Positions 56,371 through 64,000 of a DNA stretch of 64,000 bases are shown here, one piece after another. A model generated the notes under the pieces. It saw only the letters and a program-made list of their open reading frames with translations. It had not been told where the DNA came from and did not search any database. The position numbers and the translations under genes are program-made. The DNA is taken from assembly GCF_022539315.1 (NCBI RefSeq), contig NC_066314.1, positions 41,167,180 to 41,231,179 of the forward strand, written 5' to 3'. This DNA comes from Serinus canaria (taxonomy: Eukaryota > Chordata > Aves > Passeriformes > Fringillidae). Within the stretch, counting starts at the first letter, position 1, and every line of letters begins with the position of its first letter.

Positions 56371-59300
56371 GTCACTTCTATTCCAGAGTAAGGTGGTTTT
56401 TTTTGTTTCTTTGTTTTGTACTATGAATATGGTGAAGAAAAACTGTTTTGCTTTAATTTTCTTTTCAGGAAAAATGTCTGCTTGTAAGTTATCTCATAAT
56501 GTAGAAAACATATTCAATTAACCCGGGAAAAAACTGATTCAATTTCAGAAGAAGATCTTGCATTCTTCTATAATTATAGAAAAACATATGAAGTAGAGAG
56601 GGAGAGATGGATTGGATATGGGCAGCCATAATCACTGAACACATTTTATTAAGGTTAGCATCAATAGGAAATGTTAAAGGTAATACAAGGATAACCATAA
56701 TAGGGCAAATAAGTCTCAGGCAAAAGCAACTCTCATTAATCTATTGAGCCAGTTTTACTTCCAAAATATAATTGGAGTGTAATTTGAAAGGAATATGTTG
56801 AAAAGACCCATGGGAGTAAGGAAGAGGGGAAATTATACATATATATTATATATGTATATGCAATATTTGTATGCACCTACATATGCTATTACACATTGGT
56901 ATATAATACTGTCTACTAAAGATTATATATTATATAATTTATATGACTTAAAAGTTTTCTGGCTGTTTTACCACATTGTTATTTACAAATTTTAATGAGT
57001 TTCTTAGGAGAGGCTACGCCTGTATGTTATTTTTCATAGCTCTGTATCCTTTTCTGAATCCTTTTTTTTTAAGGCAGAAAGCACATTTGATCAGATCCTG
57101 GGTGGGGGTTTGAAATTTTCAGAAAGATTTTAACTGGCCACATGGATAAGCTATGTTATGACTGAAGTAGAAAATCTAGTGTGACTGAAGAAATTTTTGC
57201 AGTGTGCTCGCCCCATCCTATTTAATTGTGCCCATGTCTTCTTTCCACAGTAAATGAAAGGAGTGTAACCCTAGGCTGAAGGTGGCAGTTTCCAGTCAAC
57301 TAATGCATCACAGATTCATAACCTGCCTTTTTCTCACAATAAGGGAGTGAGAGCCAAAACAGTTTTGATTGCACTGATGCTTGAATTTTGACTTTTGTAT
57401 TTTCTAGATTCTGTACTGCATATAGTATATAACTCTGAACTTCATATAGAGTGTTAGCAAGTTCTCTTCACAGTTTAGTTAGACTAAAACAATCCTTTTC
57501 TAGCCTGAGAACCAAGGAGAACCTCAATCCACTGTTATAAACAACAGTGAATTGAGGAGAGCAATCTGGGAGGATGGGACTTCAAAGGGATTGTCAGCCT
57601 GCCATATCGCTCAAATGAGTCAGTAAATAAACTAAAAAAAATTACATACTACTTTGATTAAGTGGAATTTTGTGTAATGAATGTGGAGTTTTCCTTGTAT
57701 TCCCTATTCAAATAGTATTTCCAGAAAGATTTCTTAAGTCATTATCACAGCTGTTCTCACAGATGTTTTTTACTATGTAAACACATTGAAAATATTTAAA
57801 ATGGAAGCTGTGCTTCTGCTTACACTTTGGTTCCTCTTTTATTACTCTTGAGTAATTACATTTGGAAATAATACTACCCAAATAGAAGAACTCCTTTAAT
57901 AATAGAAATTTTTGCACACATTTTCAGGTAACCTGTGTAAGTGCATCACACAGAGAGATAAATGAAATCAGATGTGGAAGAAAACTGTGTGGGATCTAGA
58001 GCAGGAGGACTTGGAAGAAAAGAAGGTCCTGGGGTTAAATCTCCTCTTTCATAACTCTGACATGCTTATAAACTGTTCTGCTCTTAAACCAACCACAGTG
58101 TTTGCTTGGATTTTTAAATGTCTAATGAATTAAATACATGAAAAAACACATGAACTCCAAAGAAATTCATGTGGGTTTAATACACTCTGACTATTCAGGT
58201 ACCTGAGTGTTAAAGTCAGCAATGAATTCATTTAACTTTGATGTAAAATCCTGATTAAAGATTAAATTTTTCATGAGATTTTAAAAACATAAGCAATGTG
58301 GTGGAGGGAATATAATTTTGAGATGGCTAATCACAAATTCTGTAGACCGGTACTTCAGGATGTGAGATCTTTGTTGACAGCAATATTTTAAAAAGAGAAT
58401 ATTTGTAAAGACTTTAATAATAATATACACACTTTTCTGTGTATTAGAAGGTACATACCAGAAACCAAACCTAACAGACTGAGAATCTGAGGAATAGTTT
58501 TCAAAGTGACCTGAAAGATGAATGCTGAAAATCTGTTGGTTAATAATTTGTTGCAGTTAGCCTGTTAATAATTAATGCTGCTAATAGCAGGTATTTAACA
58601 GTATGCAAAATGTTAAACTCCTCAGAGTATCTCAATAATCCCTGTGTTTATTTGACCTTACTGGAGATTTAGCTTTTATTTCACATTTGTAGAGGTCAGC
58701 ACTTCTGATTGCAAACCAGACCATTTTTTCTAGTAGGTCTATAATATCTCATGCTGTTGGAATAAACTCTGGGTTTTCTTTTTCTGCGTGATCAGAAGAA
58801 AACACTGAAGATGTGACTTTTGGTTTTCTTTCTTTTTGCATTTTTATATGACTAAAATAAAAATTCTTAGCTTTTAAGGTCAAAAACATATTTAAAATTA
58901 GTATGAAATACTGCCCTCCATGAAAATTTTGGTGTAATATTTTCCAGTATACTTCTTCTTGAAATGCTGGGTAGTGAACTGAATGAAGTGCAAATTGTCT
59001 ATATATTCTGAGCAGAAATTAATTCCATGTACATATTGTGCATTAATTGCACAATGGCATTGAACACTTCAAAACTTGTACAAAAAATGAAGTTCTTGTG
59101 ACTTTTGCTTCAATGAATTTTCAGAGATTAAATTTTTCCACTCAGAATGGAACTAAGGATCAAATAATTAAATTCCAAAGAAATCTCTGTGGTGTCAATT
59201 ACCACTGGTCTTTCTTTCTTGGTGGTAGTGATGTATGTTTCTATCTCACAGGACATACTATGTATGTATTCTAAAGTCAGGTTTTAAAATACTCTGTTTT

Positions 59301-61899
59301 GAACCCAAGACACCAACATTATTACTGGACCACTGCCATCATACACGAGCTAGCAGATCAACTTAGGAAAGAATCATTTAGGAAAATCAGTAAATAAAAA
59401 TAAATAATCAAATTGGAATAAATATTCCCATTTAAAATAGATATTTGTATATAAATTGTTTAGTAATTATTCCCATGCTTCAGAAAATTTATGATTAAAA
59501 GGGGAATTAATTATATCAAAGGTCGTAGGAAAATCATTTATGCTATTCCTGAGTCATATTTGAGTGGTTCAACAGTGTACTGGATAATAAATATTCTTAA
59601 GTAAAGCATTGTTGAAAAAGCAAATTTATAGAGCTTCATTGTGTATTGCTCAAATGAGCTTTTGAGGATTCAATAAATTCTGGGCAATGTTGACACAGCA
59701 GTCTCTTTGGGATAGAAAAATCTGCCAGGATGTTTGGTGGATGAGCAGCAGGTTGAGAAAAGCTGCATTGCTGGAAGCAGCGTGGCCACCAATCTTGTAA
59801 TGACCTGGTAATTGACCCTGTGAGTAATCTTGTAAATGACCTTGTGACTTAGGTCTTCTTAGGAGATTTGCTAATTCTCTTAGCAGTGAGGTAGCCAAGT
59901 ACATAGGAGGAGAGTCAGGGCCAAAATCTTCCAATTTACTGGAAAGTACTTTCAAAAAGTAAACAAATTCTGTCAAAGCAGAATCCCAGTCTTCAGGGGC
60001 ATTGTATGTTTATTAGAAATACCATGTGTGAATATTTTTTGCCTTCTCTGAGAGATAGCCCTTAGTTACAAATCTGAATTCTAAAGTGCAGTTTGAAGGC
60101 ACTCGTGCTTCTCAGTGCACAAAGGTTCTTTGTGAAGGCACACAGGTTCTCACTGCTGTGCAGTAAAACATTCATGACTGAAGTATCTTACATAAGATCT
60201 TGGTAATGTCCAGCTTGCAAATGAAAATACTTTTTGGCTTTGTAAAAGGTTCATTAGTTTGGGTTACATTTGACCTTCTTCTTCTAAAGCCTGTCAGTCT
60301 GAAAAATCCCAAAAGCAGTAAATTGAGTTACACTGAATTGGGCCATTTGCATGGTTAACATAGTAATCAGTATTAATTATGCTATGAATATATGTATAAA
60401 AGTACAGTCATTCATTGTGACCCAAATCTAGAAAAAAAAATTAAAAACTAAAGAAGAAGGAAAAAATCATCAATTGTGTAGCTAATGAGGATGAAAAAAT
60501 ATTTGGGAAATATTTCCATTTCAAAAATTAAGGTTAAATAGATAAAAAACTTCCTATCTGTGAATGTAGGTAACAAACCTGCATCGCTTCTCTTGTTCTG
60601 TTTATGATGTTTTGATTTTAGTAGTCATAAGAAATTATGGCCCAGTTTCTTCTGAAATAAACCCATAATACCCTGCAATACTATCCGACCTACAGAGTCA
60701 AAGATCGTGGCATTTGCCAGTACTTGATTACCTCTCTCTTCAAATCGATATTATTATATTTATTTACAAGTATTTAAATGTAAAACTTTGTGCAATAAAA
60801 GCCTGATAGCTCTTTTAAGTGCAAATTAGTGGCTGATGTGCAAAGATAGGAAGATACTTAAGTACTCTAATTAATTATCACTAAGAAAAAGATAAAGAAA
60901 GACTTTTACATTTTTTTACATTGAAATATATTTATTTCTTGGTTCAAAGAAAGTTTTTATTAGTATTACCTCCCAACAGAATTACAACACCAATGAACCA
61001 ATATAGCTAGAACATTAATATTAAGGACATTTAATAAAACAAAACAACAACAACAACAAAATAAAGCAATGAAGTAGAAGATTTTGTATTAAGAAAACTG
61101 AAGTCAAGAAAACAGAAAAGTTTATTTTGATTACAGTTTTGAAAACTGAAAAACATTGAAGGCCATTACCTGTGTACAACTAAGTCGAGAAACCTCCTCC
61201 ATCTTTGGTGAGACCTTGGAGAAAGATGAATAATTATTCTGGTTTTGCTTCCTGATTTCTAGTTTTCTCTACCATACAATTTTTTCTCGTGCTCTTTCAG
61301 CACTGAGATCAGTCTTCATTAGCAAACTGTAAACAATAGCAAAACAACAGAAAGGAGGAAAGAACCATGGTACAGTACCAAAATCAACATTTAGTTTAAT
61401 GGAGCATCTGGAACATACTAAATTTACTGAGGCTTTCTTATTAGTGATACAATGTTCAGCTTAGTGCTGTTACAGACATACTAATTTTAATTTTTCTATC
61501 AATAATTATTAAACAAGCCTGAAGTTAGTTTTAATGCTCAAACCTTTTAATTTGCTGCACTTAGGTAAGACCTGCTATGGGTATGGAGAAATAAATTTTG
61601 ATCTTCTGTCTTTTGTAGGAGATCAGATTAATTATTGTTCTGACATCCTGAAACTGTGATGTTTGTTGGTCCCTTTGAATTGGACAATCAGAAATTATCA
61701 TTGAAGTGTTAACTAAGAATTTGGGAAGTTTTTTTCTATGTTGCAATTTTATTGCATTTATTTAGATTGTTTCCTTTTTTAAATTATTTTCATTAGTATG
61801 GTAGCTATTTTTAAGAGGTGTGTGTAGTTTACTTGTCTTTGTGCTGCCTCTTTTAAATCAGTGTAGGTGAGGAGTAGTTAAGAAAATTAATCCACAAAC

Positions 61900-62330
61900 A
61901 TCAGAGGTTTATGTCCAAAAAGGAGACAGAGGAGTCCTTTTACTTTATTTGAATAAAGGGAGAGGTCATGGGGCATTCCCCTGGGATCTCTCCAATTTTT
62001 GGAGGACACAGCCTCCTTTTTATCCCAATTTCCCAGCTGCATTTCCCTTCTCTCTTTCCCCATTGGCTGAGGTACTTGAGAGGTACAGACTCCCTGATAC
62101 CAAAGATTTCCCTCTAATGCATAACCCTCCCTTTTTAATTTTTAATTCTTATGGAATTTAGGGGTTTTTCTTCCCCATTGTTTCTTTCATCTCTCAATGT
62201 CTAATTTCATATACCAGCAAACCTGAAGTTTATTTGTTAAAGCAAATATCTTTTTCCATTTCTCAATCAGTGGAATCCTACCAGTTGTTTCTTTTATCTA
62301 GTTTTATCCACCAGCAGACCCATAGCTTGT
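61900..62330. mobile_element. possible LTR-type repeat fragment
   Basis: A stretch with compositional character unlike its flanks (GGGGCATTCCCCTGGGATCT, CCCCATTGGCTGAGGTACTT, then T-rich runs). It resembles, from memory, LTR repeats spread in songbird genomes. It contains a CCAAT-type motif on the minus strand (ATTGG on the plus). No gag or pol sequence is seen beside it. The boundaries and the class are uncertain. Confidence 0.35.
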
Positions 62331-64000
62331 TTGTAAAGAAAAATCTGCTATTCCTCTAAGAGTGAAAACTCCCTGACCAGCTCCCAGTAGTTCCCACTAC
62401 CACACTATTTTCAGGAAATATTTGGATGGCCTTTTCTTTTCCTGTAGCCTATGTATTAGTACAAATCTGGGGGACAAAATTACCTGGTGCTTATCAGCAA
62501 AAGTCACTTTCTGATAAGTGACTGATGAGGCAGATCTGAGAGGAAGCTGTAGCCATGGATAGCATGGAGTGATGATATTTGTAAGAGAGAACCTGGCTCA
62601 TACTCCACTTTTACAGGAAACACTCAGAGCATGACAGGATTTGTTTTGATTCATCTCCCAACAGATGTGAAATCCCAAGTTTTGCAGATGAAGCTCTTTT
62701 CTTTTTTTGATAAATATTTATCTTTTGAGTCGCTTTAGGCCATGTATCTCTACCCTCTTTCAGTAGAAATTCAGAAATTATAGAACTTCAGTTTCATTCT
62801 TCGAAAGATTTTGCTATATGAATTTGGAAAATGTCCATTTCTTTGGCTGTTCTTATCCTATCTCAGCTTCTGGATGGAGCAACCTTTCTTTTAACTAACT
62901 ATAATTCTATAATTTTTTCTTTTTTTTTTTTTTTCTTTTTTTTTTCTTTTTTTTTTGTGAGAATCCTATGCCTCAGTTGAGCAAATCCATGATATTGTTT
63001 GGTATTGTTTTCTGATCTTGCTTTTTCTACCAATTCTGCATGTGGTATATTTAACTTTATTCTGCTTTTCTCTTAAATGTCCTAGTCTGTTTTAATTTCC
63101 AGAAGTACTTTTGAATATCTTTGAACTTTTATTTATTTTAATGTATTTGGGTTTTGGGCACTGAACAAACTAAATACACCAAACATCAGAGGTCATCCAT
63201 CTGGATTTCTACTCTGTTCTCTGTGTTCTGTACAGCTTTAATTCTGTGCAGTTCTTAAATTTTTGCAACATATATTAGGCCTATTGATTATTATTGACTG
63301 AAGCTAATAATTTCTACTTCAGACAGTCAGTGGGTTTGATAGACTTTTGAGATAAGGTGACCTTCCTGCACAGCCCATTAAATCAAGCTGTGTAATTTAT
63401 ATTGATACTTAACAGAATCAGAATATACTATTTACATTTATTACAAAGCATTTCATAATGTTCTGCTAACAGAGTTTGTGCTCTGACTGAAATATGGATC
63501 AGAAGTTCTAACTAAAAACCCTTTAGTTCATACCAAAAGCAGTAACTATGTAGTTCATCACCTTAATTTTTGTGGTTTGTATGTATGTCAAATCTGTCTT
63601 ATTGATGTAAAAAGTGCAGGTAGAGTTTAGACAACTTTCTCAATGCCATGTGCTGTAACACCTAGTCCTGCTAGAAATCAAAACTGGCTGAGTTTTCCTG
63701 GCAGCATTTCACTGTGCTTTTAACCATGACAAATATTTTTTGCAAGATGATTGTTTTTCTAGGGAAACAAAGTACTTTCTCTGTAAAATCTGAATTAATG
63801 ATGTGAGTTCAGCAGGCATAATTTTCTGATATCAGTAGACAATGTTCAAAACAAAAGAAGTTGATATAAGTTGATGAGTTCAGTGTTCCACATTCATCTG
63901 GTATGAAGGATGAAAACAAAAATTCTCAGTCAAATACCAAACAATATTAAATATTGTGCAGATACTAGTTCAAGATCCTCACTTTGAGGTCATGTTCCAA
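62331..64000. other. intergenic, distal part
   Basis: AT-rich sequence with a long T-rich tract (62913-62956). No gene or known repeat recognised. Confidence 0.5.
62913..62956. repeat. T-rich low-complexity tract
   Basis: About 44 bases of T broken by single C residues. Confidence 0.95.

Larger units (their letters stand above)
52000..61850. other. intergenic, middle part
   Basis: AT-rich, no supportable gene. Contains a poly-A run (52537-52554), an AAT/AAC-rich stretch (54371-54410), a TCC repeat (56349-56370), an AT-rich alternating stretch (about 56836-56860) and a CAA repeat near 61045. A 109-codon minus-strand open frame at 59650-59976 is discussed under the findings. Confidence 0.5.

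Overview
This is vertebrate nuclear DNA and most likely from a bird. Genes are split by GT-AG introns, there is one CpG island in otherwise AT-rich sequence, and introns carry 3' ends of CR1 LINEs (the motif GATGATCTTTAA-GTCCCTTCCAACCC near 21.5 kb and a second copy near 22.0 kb), which are characteristic of avian genomes. An LTR-like stretch near 62 kb faintly suggests a passerine, but that is recall and not proof.

Layout: (1) 1-15.0 kb, minus strand: the 5' third of CEP290, the ciliary transition-zone/centrosomal coiled-coil protein. Twenty-one coding exons (numbered 2-22 by the human scheme) give an uninterrupted frame of 790 codons from ATG at 11994 to 334; the gene continues off the left edge. 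(2) About 14.45-15.5 kb: a CpG island that acts as a head-to-head promoter between CEP290 (leftward) and TMTC3 (rightward). It has no TATA box and holds a near-consensus ZNF143/STAF site, a GC box, an NRF1-like site and an RFX X-box-like site. (3) 15.0-44.7 kb, plus strand: the whole TMTC3 gene, an ER O-mannosyltransferase with TPR repeats. It has a noncoding first exon, a probable second 5' UTR exon with upstream ORFs, 13 coding exons encoding 914 residues, and a 3' UTR ending at an AATAAA near 44.67 kb. (4) 44.7-64 kb: intergenic sequence in which I find no supportable gene, only simple repeats, short duplications and one LTR-like stretch. In mammals KITLG is the next gene on this side, so this may be the start of the KITLG regulatory desert.

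Both genes look intact: all splice junctions are canonical, phases match across every intron, and no frameshift or premature stop was seen. The CEP290-TMTC3 head-to-head order is the same as in human. I found no new gene system. The items most worth checking are the shared promoter logic (ZNF143 plus X-box), the upstream ORFs of TMTC3, and the 21-base CEP290 microexon with a weak acceptor.
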